Shown here: positions 16,982 through 26,652 of the stretch, piece by piece
Layout: every line of letters starts with the position of its first letter
How positions within the stretch are numbered: position 1 is the first letter of the stretch
Assembly (NCBI GenBank): GCA_963377175.1
Contig: CAUJNA010001891.1
Location: 186,290-250,289, forward strand
DNA length: 64,000 nucleotides
Reading direction: 5' to 3'
DNA from: Effrenium voratum
Taxonomy: Eukaryota > Sar > Dinophyceae > Suessiales > Symbiodiniaceae
Position numbers and translations under genes: made by a program
The notes under the pieces: generated by a model
Told to the model about the DNA's origin: nothing
Database searches by the model: none
What the model saw: only the letters and a program-made list of their open reading frames with translations

Positions 16982-17009
16982 CTTGTAAAAAAGTTATTTA
17001 AAGAAATAT
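16982..17009 (+). promoter_or_regulatory. Early-type promoter box, copy 3
   Basis: CTTGTAAAAAAGT then TATTTAAAGAAATAT, ending 29 bp before the ATG at 17038 of the polymerase locus. The upstream block AAATATTTAGTTTAAAAAT occurs at about 16938-16956. A small hairpin AAATATT/AATATTT (16926-16945) terminates the preceding gene region. Confidence 0.65.
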
Positions 17010-17037
17010 TTTATAATATAAATATATAGATTATATT

Positions 17038-17574
17038 ATGAGTAAGTTTTTACAGCGTAATATAAACGAGTTAAACAAACTCAAAAGAAATTCAACACAG
17101 AGCGCAAATAATGCAACTAAAAAAAGGATTGATGAGATTATTAAACTTTTTACTGAAAGAAAGTTATCAAATGTAGCAACGGCAGAAAATTTAATCAAAG
17201 GTTTAACTTCTACTGACAAAAAGGTTTATGACAAAGCATTTCAAAAATACAAGGATAATATCAAGAAAATCAAGGATACAAAACCCTTAAATCAAAGAAT
17301 GACAGAAACAAGAGCGAAGAAGGAAGAAGAAGGCAGGGTATATAAACCAAGAGGAGTAAGGGCGAAAAAAACTTATTTTATTCAATTTATGTTGTATACA
17401 GCAAGTGAGGAAAGCAAAGATACAAAGATAAGAGATACAAAGATAAAATCTAAACCCGCTTTTAAACACAGACTAATGAATTTTTACACAAAAACTTTTG
17501 ATAATCTTAATGTTACAATTCAAGCACGAACAATTTCAACAGATATTATAAAAAAAGGATATTTAAATACTTAG
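17038..17574 (+). CDS. DNA polymerase locus, N-terminal piece
   Basis: 178 residues, helical and basic (KFLQRNINELNKLKRN), with an Arg/Lys patch at about 95-120 and a more globular end (AFKHRLMNFYTKTFDNLNV). The ORF ends at TAG 17572-17574, but the next frame is already open from about 17550 and continues without stop into 17685-19001, so this is probably the N-terminus of the polymerase. The junction is a run of seven A at 17550-17556. In protein-primed systems such an N-terminal extension may act as terminal protein; that is inference. Confidence 0.6.
   Translation: MSKFLQRNINELNKLKRNSTQSANNATKKRIDEIIKLFTERKLSNVATAENLIKGLTSTDKKVYDKAFQKYKDNIKKIKDTKPLNQRMTETRAKKEEEGRVYKPRGVRAKKTYFIQFMLYTASEESKDTKIRDTKIKSKPAFKHRLMNFYTKTFDNLNVTIQARTISTDIIKKGYLNT
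17550..17556 (+). other. Slippery A7 run at a frame junction
   Basis: In the incoming frame the bases read A-AAA-AAA followed by GG, which fits the X-XXY-YYZ form of minus-one frameshift sites. A minus-one slip here enters exactly the frame used downstream. The alternative is a homopolymer indel from mutation or sequencing. Confidence 0.4.
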
Positions 17575-17684
17575 GCAACTCGGATATACGATATGGAAGC
17601 AATAATGATACACCAAATGACGAATTTACTGACACAATAAATCTATTAACAACAGATGAAGATTTTAATGAAATATATAGAGAA

Positions 17685-19001
17685 ATGACAGAATTTTATA
17701 ATGATATTGAATGTGTCAAAATATTATCAGTGGAAGTGATGAATAAAAACGGCGAAAAGTTTAATATATTAACCGAAAACTTAAGGGATGCTACAAACGT
17801 ATCAATTTATCATAAATATATACACACACCTATTAAAATGAGTGAGGGCACTATACAAAAGGCAATCAAGAAAGGTAATTATATAGAGAATGAATGTTGG
17901 ATAAATTCATTAACTGATTTTTACAGTGATACGATCATGAATGAAAAAACCCGCAACAGACTAACCAGAGACAAAATTATTGAAATCATAGGTAGGGATG
18001 ATTTTAAGGAGGTAGGAGCAACCATTCAAGAAATGGAAGCAGTATTCAAAAAGTTTAATATTCAAGTTAGAATTTTCAATTTTGTAAATGAAGTTATTTA
18101 TAAATATGAACCAGAAAAAAGAAACCACCATATAAAAACCTTTTACGCAATGGTGAAGAATAACCATATTTACACATTAAACTATGATTTATGTAAGATA
18201 CAACAAAAGCAATTAATAACAAAACTACCTACTATAAAGGCACACACTGATTATTATATAAATGAAAGAGAAGAACCGCCACAATACAAAATGATTAAAT
18301 GTATAGATGATATACTTAAAATTAAAACTGATGATAAAACAAAGGAAATATATTTAGTGCCTGAAAATAATAATTTGGCAGAATTATTATTCCAGTTGTT
18401 GAATATTGGATATGAACCCAGAATTAAATACACAGGTATTATTGATGAAATAAGATTAAGATTGAACAAGATAACATATATCATAAAAACTCAAAATTTA
18501 ATTAAATCTTCCGGTGATGGATGGATTGCAGTTAGCAATGAAACTACATACAACAATATGAACAAAGCAATGTTTAATTTCAATAAATCCTTATTCATGT
18601 CATCGCATAAATCCTTTTATAACGACATTGATATTAAAATATTAAATGAAACAAGAAGTATAGCACCTTCGGGGTTATTATTGAGTAATATCAATTTAGT
18701 TTATAAAACAGAAATAGATGTAAATAAAGCATTTACTAAAGGTTTTTTAAATATTAGGGAAATACCAGTATTTAACCAGTTTGACCATTGGAAAAAATAC
18801 AACGATGAAATTAAAATAGATGAGCTCCATGAATTAACTTTATATTATGTTGAAACTATAGATACAAATGTAAGACCGTTAAAAACAACAATGGACAGCA
18901 TTAAGGAACTAATAGAGAAAAATCAACACACCAAGCAGATGATATATTCTATTGCATATAGTAAAGGTATTGACGTTGCTACTTATATAGAAATTTCGTA
19001 A
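17685..19001 (+). CDS. Protein-primed family B DNA polymerase, central piece with palm motif A
   Basis: 438 residues from its first ATG, but the frame is open upstream to about 17550, so the ATG is probably internal. Residues about 68-165 (NECWINSLTDFYSDTIM, then FNIQVRIFNF and NNHIYTLNYD) resemble the N-terminal domain of Polinton-type polymerases. EIDVNKAF at 343-350 fits palm motif A, with Asp345 as a catalytic metal ligand. The ORF stops at 18999-19001; coding continues in the next frame from about 18991. It makes the viral DNA polymerase together with the flanking pieces. Confidence 0.68.
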   Translation: MTEFYNDIECVKILSVEVMNKNGEKFNILTENLRDATNVSIYHKYIHTPIKMSEGTIQKAIKKGNYIENECWINSLTDFYSDTIMNEKTRNRLTRDKIIEIIGRDDFKEVGATIQEMEAVFKKFNIQVRIFNFVNEVIYKYEPEKRNHHIKTFYAMVKNNHIYTLNYDLCKIQQKQLITKLPTIKAHTDYYINEREEPPQYKMIKCIDDILKIKTDDKTKEIYLVPENNNLAELLFQLLNIGYEPRIKYTGIIDEIRLRLNKITYIIKTQNLIKSSGDGWIAVSNETTYNNMNKAMFNFNKSLFMSSHKSFYNDIDIKILNETRSIAPSGLLLSNINLVYKTEIDVNKAFTKGFLNIREIPVFNQFDHWKKYNDEIKIDELHELTLYYVETIDTNVRPLKTTMDSIKELIEKNQHTKQMIYSIAYSKGIDVATYIEIS

Positions 19002-19017
19002 AACACATGATTTAAGT

Positions 19018-21201
19018 TTGTTTTTAAATCCTGATGAATTAAAACAAGCAATTAGAAACATTGTAATAAGTGGTAATCACAACTTATTTTTCAACAAAAA
19101 ATATAATCTAGTATATGGCAAGTTTTTAAAGGAATTCATCAATGAGAATAAGACACACAAAATCAATATTTTATATTATAAACAACCTTCATTTATTCAT
19201 AAGGTTGAATATACAAATATTATTAATGAACTTTTACAAACAAATATAGATGAACATGACGAAGCATTAGATAAACTAATTAAAAAGTTAATAGCAAATG
19301 TAAATTTTGGATTATTAGAAAAAGGAGGTGCTACAGCACATCAAAGTATTTTATTTAAAAGTATTGATGAAGCAGTCCATTATCAAACAGAATACGGAGG
19401 TAAAATTAATAAGTTATCGCATATTATAAGCGAATATCCCGAAATGATAACCGAATATGACGACGAAGGAGGCGCAACTACAACATATTATGGATTTGAT
19501 GAGGATGAATGGGATGTAAAAGCATCATATTATATATTGAATTTGAAGGATAAGGCAGTATTAAAAAACGGATATCGATATATTAAAGAATTACTTTTAC
19601 AACATCACAATTTTAAAATGAACCAAGACTTTAAGACACTAATAACTAATAATATTAATATATATAGTGTAAAAACAGATGCTTTTGTAATTGATACATG
19701 CAATGAAGAAAAAACAAAGCAATTATTAGAATTTCATGATGATATAGGAGGTTGGAAAGTTTCAAAGCAGAGAGATGAAATTAATTTACCTACAGTAAAA
19801 TTTAACGTTGTAAATAATGAATTAATAAAAATACCAGCTTATGAAAGTAAAACTATTGATATTAAAGATGAATACGACACTGATAACATTATAGAGATTG
19901 TTAAACAGAATAATCCTATTATGATCAGAGGTGAACTACCGGGCACAGGAAAATCATATATATGTCAAAAAATGGTTGATAAAAATTATAAGGTAATTTT
20001 TATTTGTCCTACTAATAAACTATTACAGGCATTTGAAGGAGAAGCAATGACGATAAATAAATTCTTTGGTATTAATTATGGAGATGCTAAATTAGAACCA
20101 TTTGATTTTACAGAATTTGATGTAATAGTATTTGATGAAATCTATTTTAGTAATTTAAATATATACTGGAGAATAAAACAATTTGTAGAACAGAATAAGC
20201 GCAACAAAATTATAATAGCAACAGGAGACACCAAGCAATTAAAACCAGTGCAAGAAATAACAAATACTCAAGACTATGAATTATACACTGACAATATTAT
20301 AGATAATATTTTTACACATAATATAATATTGAAAGAATGTAAGAGACTTAACACACAGGAAGATAAGGATAAACTCAAGAATATAAAATATGATATTTTT
20401 ATTAATAAATTACCAATTAAAACTATTATTGAAAAATATTTTGAATACACCACAGACATAAGTAGTTCCAAAAACAACATAGCATTTTTGAATACAACTT
20501 GTAAAAATGTATCAAATGAAATTAGAAAATTAGAAAATAGAAAAGATGAATATGAAGTAGGAGAATTTTTAATTTGTAGAGAATATACTAAAACTAAAAC
20601 ATCAGTTTTTAATGTAAATTTCAAATATAAAATAGTTCATATTGGAAGTGATGGAATATTTACATTAAAAAATGTAAAAACCGAAATTTTACAATCCGTA
20701 GAAGTTGCTAAAATAAGAAGCAATTTTATATTTTCTTCTTGCTCTACATGTCATTCTACTCAAGGTAGTAGCATTGATGACACCATAACAATTTTTGATT
20801 ATAATCATTTTTTGGTAAAGAATTATCCAGAATGGATTTTTACAGCGGTAACACGTGCTCGTGATTTAAACAAAGTCAAATTTTATAAATACACAAAGGA
20901 TGTTGATGATGTATTTAATCAAAAATGTATTATGAGTTATTTTGAAAGGAAAATTTTGAATTATAAGGAACAAGACAGGAAAGCAAAAAGAAGCATACCT
21001 AGAGAAGGTTATGTAAATACTCAATGGTTTCTAGATAATATAAATAATCAATGTAATTACTGCGGATGTGGTTCTACTATTGATATGAAAAATGGTAATA
21101 TCATTACAAATCTAACAGCACAACGAAAAGATAATGAATTAACTCATACAATAGAAAATATCATCCCATTTTGTAAATTATGCAATTGTAGTTGTAAATG
21201 A
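19018..21201 (+). CDS. Family B polymerase palm (motifs B, C) fused to SF1 helicase and Cys/His tail
   Basis: 727 residues counted from a TTG; no ATG is expected because this is a continuation. Motif B: LIKKLIANVNFGLLEKG (about 87-103). Motif C: YSVKTDAFVID (about 216-226), where a lone Asp221 replaces the usual DTD. Then a helicase: Walker A GELPGTGKS (305-313), Walker B VIVFDEIY (369-376), GDTKQLKP (403-410), HSTQGSS (579-585) and TAVTRARD (609-616), an SF1 Pif1/RecD-like set. The end (about 679-726) has C-x2-C-x-C, a His and C-x2-C-x-C-x-C, an HNH/zinc-like pattern. Polymerase and unwinding are thus in one chain. Confidence 0.75.
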   Translation: MFLNPDELKQAIRNIVISGNHNLFFNKKYNLVYGKFLKEFINENKTHKINILYYKQPSFIHKVEYTNIINELLQTNIDEHDEALDKLIKKLIANVNFGLLEKGGATAHQSILFKSIDEAVHYQTEYGGKINKLSHIISEYPEMITEYDDEGGATTTYYGFDEDEWDVKASYYILNLKDKAVLKNGYRYIKELLLQHHNFKMNQDFKTLITNNINIYSVKTDAFVIDTCNEEKTKQLLEFHDDIGGWKVSKQRDEINLPTVKFNVVNNELIKIPAYESKTIDIKDEYDTDNIIEIVKQNNPIMIRGELPGTGKSYICQKMVDKNYKVIFICPTNKLLQAFEGEAMTINKFFGINYGDAKLEPFDFTEFDVIVFDEIYFSNLNIYWRIKQFVEQNKRNKIIIATGDTKQLKPVQEITNTQDYELYTDNIIDNIFTHNIILKECKRLNTQEDKDKLKNIKYDIFINKLPIKTIIEKYFEYTTDISSSKNNIAFLNTTCKNVSNEIRKLENRKDEYEVGEFLICREYTKTKTSVFNVNFKYKIVHIGSDGIFTLKNVKTEILQSVEVAKIRSNFIFSSCSTCHSTQGSSIDDTITIFDYNHFLVKNYPEWIFTAVTRARDLNKVKFYKYTKDVDDVFNQKCIMSYFERKILNYKEQDRKAKRSIPREGYVNTQWFLDNINNQCNYCGCGSTIDMKNGNIITNLTAQRKDNELTHTIENIIPFCKLCNCSCK

Positions 21202-21256
21202 TGATAATTTTTAATTTAATTATGATAATATAATTATAATTTTAATTTATTAATTT

Positions 21257-21279
21257 AATTTTAATTTAAAATTAAAATT
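21257..21279. terminator. AT palindrome after the polymerase locus
   Basis: AATTTTAATTT followed at once by AAAATTAAAATT forms a nearly perfect hairpin just before promoter copy 4. It follows the polymerase-helicase stop by about 55 bp and probably marks the transcript end. Confidence 0.4.
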
Positions 21280-21305
21280 CTTGTAAAAAGTATTTAAAGA
21301 AATAT
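21280..21305 (+). promoter_or_regulatory. Early-type promoter box, copy 4
   Basis: CTTGTAAAAAG then TATTTAAAGAAATAT, ending about 25 bp before the ATG at 21330. The box-to-ATG spacing matches copies 1 and 3 (25 and 29 bp). Confidence 0.65.
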
Positions 21306-21329
21306 TTTATAATACTATTATATAGTGTG

Positions 21330-21932
21330 ATGAGTGATACAGTCCACGATGCTAAAAATATATTGAAAAAAAGGTTTATGAGTTATAAATGCAAAGACTG
21401 CGAAATGCTAAAATTACCAATTGAACAGGGTTTTACAAATGGCGATTGTAATTATATTTGTCAATATATGATATGCAATAATTGTAATAGAATTATAAAC
21501 AAAATTGATGATATGAATAACAAAGATATTGATAATAGAAATAATGAAACTATTGATGATGATTTAGAAATATTTGTGTTTATTGAAATGAATAATTTCT
21601 TAACTATAGAAGGGTTTGATAATTTATTATATGAGGGCGATGATGAAGGAAACGCTAATGACTTTATTTTTAAGTATTATAGCATGGTAAAAAGATTATA
21701 CAATATGTCTTCTAGCATTAAACGTTTAAAATATGAAACATTGAATGATAATGACCTTGATTTTTTACATGAGGTTTTAAATGATCGGTATAAAACTCAC
21801 GAACTTAGATATACAATAACACGTGCAATTGGAATAATGGGAATGTTTAGAAAACAAATAAGAAGTAATATTTATAATGAAACAACGTGTGATAAAATAA
21901 TAGAAAGAATTAAGAAAGAATGGTGCCCGTAA
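21330..21932 (+). CDS. Cys-rich viral protein, last gene before the right edge
   Basis: 200 residues from ATG 21330 (an upstream GTG at 21327 is in frame but unlikely). The N-terminal third has C-x2-C (YKCKDCEM), C, C and C-x2-C (ICNNCNR), compatible with two zinc sites. The centre is acidic (NNETIDDDLEIF), the C-terminus helical and basic. The finger style recalls the broken gene at 14381-15328. No named family. Its own early-type promoter suggests a replication or regulatory role. Confidence 0.6.
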   Translation: MSDTVHDAKNILKKRFMSYKCKDCEMLKLPIEQGFTNGDCNYICQYMICNNCNRIINKIDDMNNKDIDNRNNETIDDDLEIFVFIEMNNFLTIEGFDNLLYEGDDEGNANDFIFKYYSMVKRLYNMSSSIKRLKYETLNDNDLDFLHEVLNDRYKTHELRYTITRAIGIMGMFRKQIRSNIYNETTCDKIIERIKKEWCP

Positions 21933-22160
21933 AAAACGAATGAACCAGACCTTGCCCATAATATGTCTACAAAATTTGTGATAAAATTTATTGTATAATA
22001 ATTTATCATAATTTTTGGAATAATATTTTTTAAATTTATTTTTTTTTATTTTTTTTTGTAAAATTTATTTTTTAAAATTTTGTAAAATTTATTTTTTTTA
22101 AATTTTTTAAAATTTATTTTTTTATTTTTTTGTAAAATTTATATTTTAAAATATGGATGA
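21933..22160. repeat. AT-rich right boundary with TTTTTGTAAAATTTATTTTT repeats
   Basis: No gene. From about 22047 to 22150 a loose unit of about 30 bp, TTTGTAAAATTTATTTTTTA, recurs three to four times. After 22160 composition shifts to GC-richer host sequence, so the viral end lies here. Whether these repeats are the viral terminal repeat cannot be tested because the left end is outside the window. Confidence 0.5.
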
Positions 22161-23825
22161 ACTTACTAGGAAATTACCTGCTTTAAAATGTTGTTTTTTG
22201 AAAATGTGCTTTTTGAGGTGCTGTTTTAAAATGTTGCTAAAAGTGTGGGGGGGGTCCTAGGATTTTTTATAGAAAAAAGATGGGCAAGGTCTGGTCTAAC
22301 TCTTGTCTCCTGGCATCGACGCGAATGGGAAACCACTGCGCTCAGGGCGGCAAAAGCGTTTCTCCACTTCTAGTCTTTCAAATCATGGACATTGCGTGTG
22401 TCAGGCTTCTCTTCTTGGGTGTCGTTTGAAGGGACACCGCCTGGGCGGGAGCCCCATTTGAAGGCCATGTCCTGACAGAGCCGCCGGTGGCCGCAGGTGG
22501 CCCTTTCCGAAAGGGTCAGGTGTGACGCCCGCCGTTTTTTTTTGTTTTCTTCTTATTATTCTTTCTCTTGGTTTCTTCTTTTTTGTTCCTTCTCTTTGTA
22601 GTTTTTTCTCACCTCCCGCTTTCTTGGTTTCCCCAGTGGCACAAGTTGGGCAAGCAGAACGATGTTCGTTTCTGTTTTCTTTTTTCTTCCTTTTTTTTCC
22701 GGATGGAAGCGCTGGCGTATTTTGTCTCCCAACCGCATCATTTCTCACCATTGCAAGCTGAAAGGTGCTCTTTGTTTCGGATGTGGGAAGTGGCTAGCAC
22801 ATGGCTCGCACGGATGCAACGCCAAAGAGAGCCCGGGGTTTTCAAGGAGCGTATCTGGGTAGTGCCTTTTTATTCAAGGTGCTGTTTTTGGGGGGGTGGT
22901 AGGGGACATAAACAAGAAACACATTCTCCAAGTTGCTTGAATGATGAGCCGGAGCCATGGGACGGTTGTCCATAGTCTCTGGCCTCGCTAGTCACGAATC
23001 GGCTTCCTCTGCAAACAGCGATGAACGTTACCAGTTCAGAGGGGACCATGGGTGTGCGCGAAATTTCGGGATTTGCACTGCAAATGGGCTGGAACCTGCA
23101 ACAGCCATATACAAATGATGGCTTTCCAACCATTGCCTATGAAGGTCACCTTCTTGATGGGAAGTACGGCGGTTTTGGAAGCCATTTGCAAGTGGTTTTG
23201 ATCCTTTTGGTTTCCCCTGTTTGGTTTCCCCATTTTTTCCCGTGGCCCCAAAAGGGGTGATATCACCTTTTGCTTCTGGGTCCAAAGTGGGCTGAGTTCA
23301 GGTGCCAGGTTCTCCTTTTCTTGGTGGCTCCCAGCCATCCGGTTCCTTAGCTTTTTAGCGTTTGTGTTTAGTGCGGTTTCCTCATTTCGCCCACTAAAAG
23401 TTTTTCACTTTTAGCGGGGGATCTGAGGGCAGCCCAGCATCTATTTTCCCCAAGAGGACACGTATGGGAACCCATTTGCCCAGTGCCCTTTTTTCTCCAT
23501 TTTGTTTGGGGAAGGGTTCCCCTTCAAACTCAACCAACAAAAGGGTTCCTTCCCATGGCCACTGGGCTGAGGGTTTTTGGCTTACCACCCTTTCGCCCAC
23601 GCGAAGGAAAGGAGTCCAGGCTTAATAGGGGCTTGTTTGGGCTCCCCCCCCAGCCCCCAGGAAGAAAGCCCTTTTTGCCCCCTGGAAATCCACTAGGCAT
23701 CTGAGAAAGCCGGCACGCTGGACGCTTCGCTCGCTCGCGCGCTGCTGGCAGGACGCTGGACCAGACGCCGGTGCAGGCGCTGGACTGCCACTTCCGCACC
23801 CCGCCAGCCGGGGGACCCGGCAACG
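22161..23825. other. Host DNA without recognisable gene
   Basis: Composition changes abruptly to mixed GC with poly-T/CT-rich stretches (22530-22700). Frames are short and overlap on both strands, and none shows motifs or consistent codon bias. I see no RNA gene or mobile-element domain here. Confidence 0.5.
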
Positions 23826-24238
23826 GCTGTGGGTGGGTGGGTTTGGGGTGGGGGGTGGGGGGGTGGGGGGGTGGGGGGGGGGGTGGGGGGGTGGGGGGTG
23901 GTGGGGGGTGGGGGGGTGGTGGGGGGGTGGGGGGGGGTGGGGGAGTGGGGGGGTGGTGGGGTGGGTGGGGGTGGTGGGGGGGGGGGGGGTGGTGGGGGGT
24001 GGGGGGTGGTGGGTGGGGTGTGGGGGGGGTGGGGGGTGGGGGGGGGGGGGGTGGGGGGGGTGGTGGGGGGGTGGGGGGGTGGTGGGGGGTGGGTGGGGGG
24101 TGGTGGGGGTGGGGGGGTGGGGGGTGGGGGGTGGGGGGGTGGGGGGGTGGGGGGGGGGTGGGGGGGTGGGGGGGTGGGGGGTGGGGGGTGGGGGGGTGGG
24201 GGGTGGGGGTGGGGGGGTGGGGGGGTGGGGGGGTGGGG
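23826..24238 (+). repeat. G-run/T array (GGGGGGT-like)
   Basis: About 410 bp made only of G runs of 3-12 separated by single T. Long frames on either strand here are low-complexity Gly/Trp/Val or Pro/His/Thr strings and are not genes. The strand could form G-quadruplexes. Confidence 0.9.
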
Positions 24239-24779
24239 CACGTGTTTCGTTTTTGGAGGGTAGCATGTTTTTTTGGGGAGAACACGAGGAAATCAAAGGA
24301 CATTGAAAAGGTTTTTGGGAGAACACGGGGAAGGGAAACCAGGCTCCATTTAAGGACATTGTTATTTATTTGAAGCAAACATATGGGATTGATATGAGTT
24401 TGATGTCGGTTTGCGGGGCTGTGGGACGTCGGAAGTTTTACCAGGATCACATCTTGAGCGCCTGTCGCTGTGTCGCCAACCCGGCGAAGGTACCAGCAAC
24501 GCCTCCCACCAGTGGGGAATTCGGTTCGACTGTGCCAAGGGGACAATGTCTCAATTGCGGAACTAGGGCTCAACCCCAAAAGGGCTCCCCGCACGAGACA
24601 CATGTTGAGTTTGCTTAGTTGATCTATGTGACTTTGGTTTGCTTGATATGTGCGCAATTGTCTTGTTTCATTTGACCTCTTTAATTTTGTTTGACTGTTA
24701 TTTGCAGCAACACGTGAGAGTCGTCCGAAAGGTCCTTGTATTGAGCTATGAAGGGGAAGACCTTTTGGTCTTAGCGTTG

Positions 24780-25520
24780 ACCTCTGCGAAAGTTTCGCGA
24801 AGGGGGTCGCGGAAGTTATTTTTTTGTTCGCGAAAGTTTTGTGTAAGGGTGGATTGCCAACAGGAAGCTGGGATGATGAACCATGTGTATTTGCTGGCAG
24901 TGCGCGCAGCATGCCCGCAGATTAAAGTTGGTCGGGGAATGCGCGGGCTGAGCGTTGCCGCAGGAATACGCCGCTGCAAAAGCAACCCCCAGCCAGCAGA
25001 AGCCAGCTTGTGGGAAATTTGAAGCTTTCGGGTCAAGGTGAGTGCACCTTTCCAGCCGGATTTTCGCGAATGTTTGGGGTAAGATCCGCGAAAGTTTCGA
25101 GAAAGTCGACGGACCTCCCCGCTAGTTTCCGGACATGAGGCCAAAGGTTCCCCCCGTGTGCCGCCGCTCGGCTTGAGAGCTGGAGCTTCGGAAGCGCGCT
25201 TCGCGTGCTGCTTTGGAACTGAAAGGTTGCGACTTTCGAGCTGGGACTGCGGAAGTTTACTTCGTGTACTACTTTGTATTGAGAAGTTTTGACTTTCGAG
25301 GCAAGGTTGCAGAAGTTTAGTTCGTGTACTACTTTCGTATTGAAAAGTTGCGACTTTCAAGCTGGGCTGCGGAAGTTTACTTTTCGTACTACTTTCGTAT
25401 TGAAAAGCTGCGACTTCCGAGATGGGGCTGCGAAGTACTTCGTGTACTACTTTTGTGATGAATGTTCTGAAGCCAGCCCCACAAAAGTTCCGCGATGGGG
25501 TCGGCGAAAGTTATTTTTCT
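24780..25520 (+). repeat. 60-bp minisatellite and CGCGAAAGTT-rich tract
   Basis: A unit containing GACTTTCGAGCTGGG, GGAAGTTTACTTCGTG and TACTACTTT recurs with a period of 60-61 bp (GACTTTC-type anchors at 25231, 25291, 25352, 25412). Around it, CGCGAAAGTT-like words recur (about 24785, 24832, 25089, 25504). No gene is supported. Confidence 0.75.
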
Positions 25521-25566
25521 CGCGAAGATGGCGGTTTCCGAAACAAGGAATTTCAGACAACCGTCA

Positions 25567-25587
25567 CATATATATATATATACATAC

Positions 25588-25619
<32 letters not shown>

Positions 25620-25746
25620 TTATATACACATAGTGACAGTAACAAAAGTAACAATAGTAGCAATAACAAGTGGTAATAGTTGTAGTACCAACACTAACTT
25701 ATATATATATATATATACACACGCCATATACACACACAAATATATA
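25567..25746. repeat. TA/TACA microsatellites
   Basis: Runs of (TA)n with TACA interruptions at 25567-25627 and 25700-25746, separated by an AGTAACAA-type stretch. A further short TA run lies at about 27028-27041. Confidence 0.9.
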
Positions 25747-26652
25747 TGCACACATGTATGTCTAAACGTGCACCTGCAGGCATATCAATATATGTGACCA
25801 ACATCCGGCGCACATTCTCGAGGTGAACCGATCCCAGCTGTACCAGTACCTCGACATTGAAGATGAGGCCAAAATGGGTGGTTTCCTTTCTTTGCCCGTT
25901 GAACACCCCCAAAGTGTGCCTCCAGAAAAGACAAACCATGTTCACCCAGGGTTTGTCCTTAGATCATCTTTTTCTTTAGGGTCCCAGCAAGCGAAGCGGA
26001 GTACAAGGCTTCGCAGCGGGACACTTCCGACAGTCCCAGTCGATGGCTCTGGACAGGTCCACTTTCTGTTCGCGTGGGACATTCTGCAGTCTCCGCCATG
26101 TGAAAACGGGGTTTCTGGTTTGAAACATGCTCGGCTTTTGGCCCCCTCGCCGATTTTTTTGGTGTTGCTCTTCTGTTGGGTTGGCCGCCCCAACCTGCCT
26201 TTTTGCCGATCCCAAGGCAACCACACCCTGCACCTCGAGCGGAGGTTTCAGCTTCTTGTGGTTGTTGCCACCGCTGTGGGCGGTAAACCCGCAATGGAAT
26301 CCTCAGTTTGGAAAGCCTTCCGATCATAGAATCCAAGCCATCCGGTGTAGAGGAAACTCGTTTTGGAGACATCCTTTTTGGGTTGCCCGGAGTTGGGTAG
26401 GCAGCCCGGATGCTCCAGACATGTGCCCCATGAATCCCCCCTTTTGGGGGACAGATCAGACCCTGATTCTTGAGGCCAACCTTTCTCATCAAAGGAAAAG
26501 AAAGAGTTCTTGATGTGGAAATCGGTGCGCAAGTTTGTTGGAGTACAGAGGAGACGCACACGACAACATGGCTAACCCATGCGATTCTTGCACGTTCGTC
26601 CAGTCCACCTGAAGCAAGCCGACCGGCATGAAGCTGAGGCAACCTAGGAGTA
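25747..26652. other. Host DNA, no gene identified
   Basis: Mixed composition with overlapping short frames on both strands. None shows recognisable domains or convincing splice borders. Confidence 0.4.

Noticed and set aside
19018..19020. TTG as the start of a separate helicase gene
   Set aside because: The upstream frame is open and polymerase motif A precedes motifs B and C, so this is a continuation, not a start.
23530..24912. 460-codon minus frame and Gly/Trp-rich plus frames
   Set aside because: The central part is the G-run/T array; the flanks show no domains.
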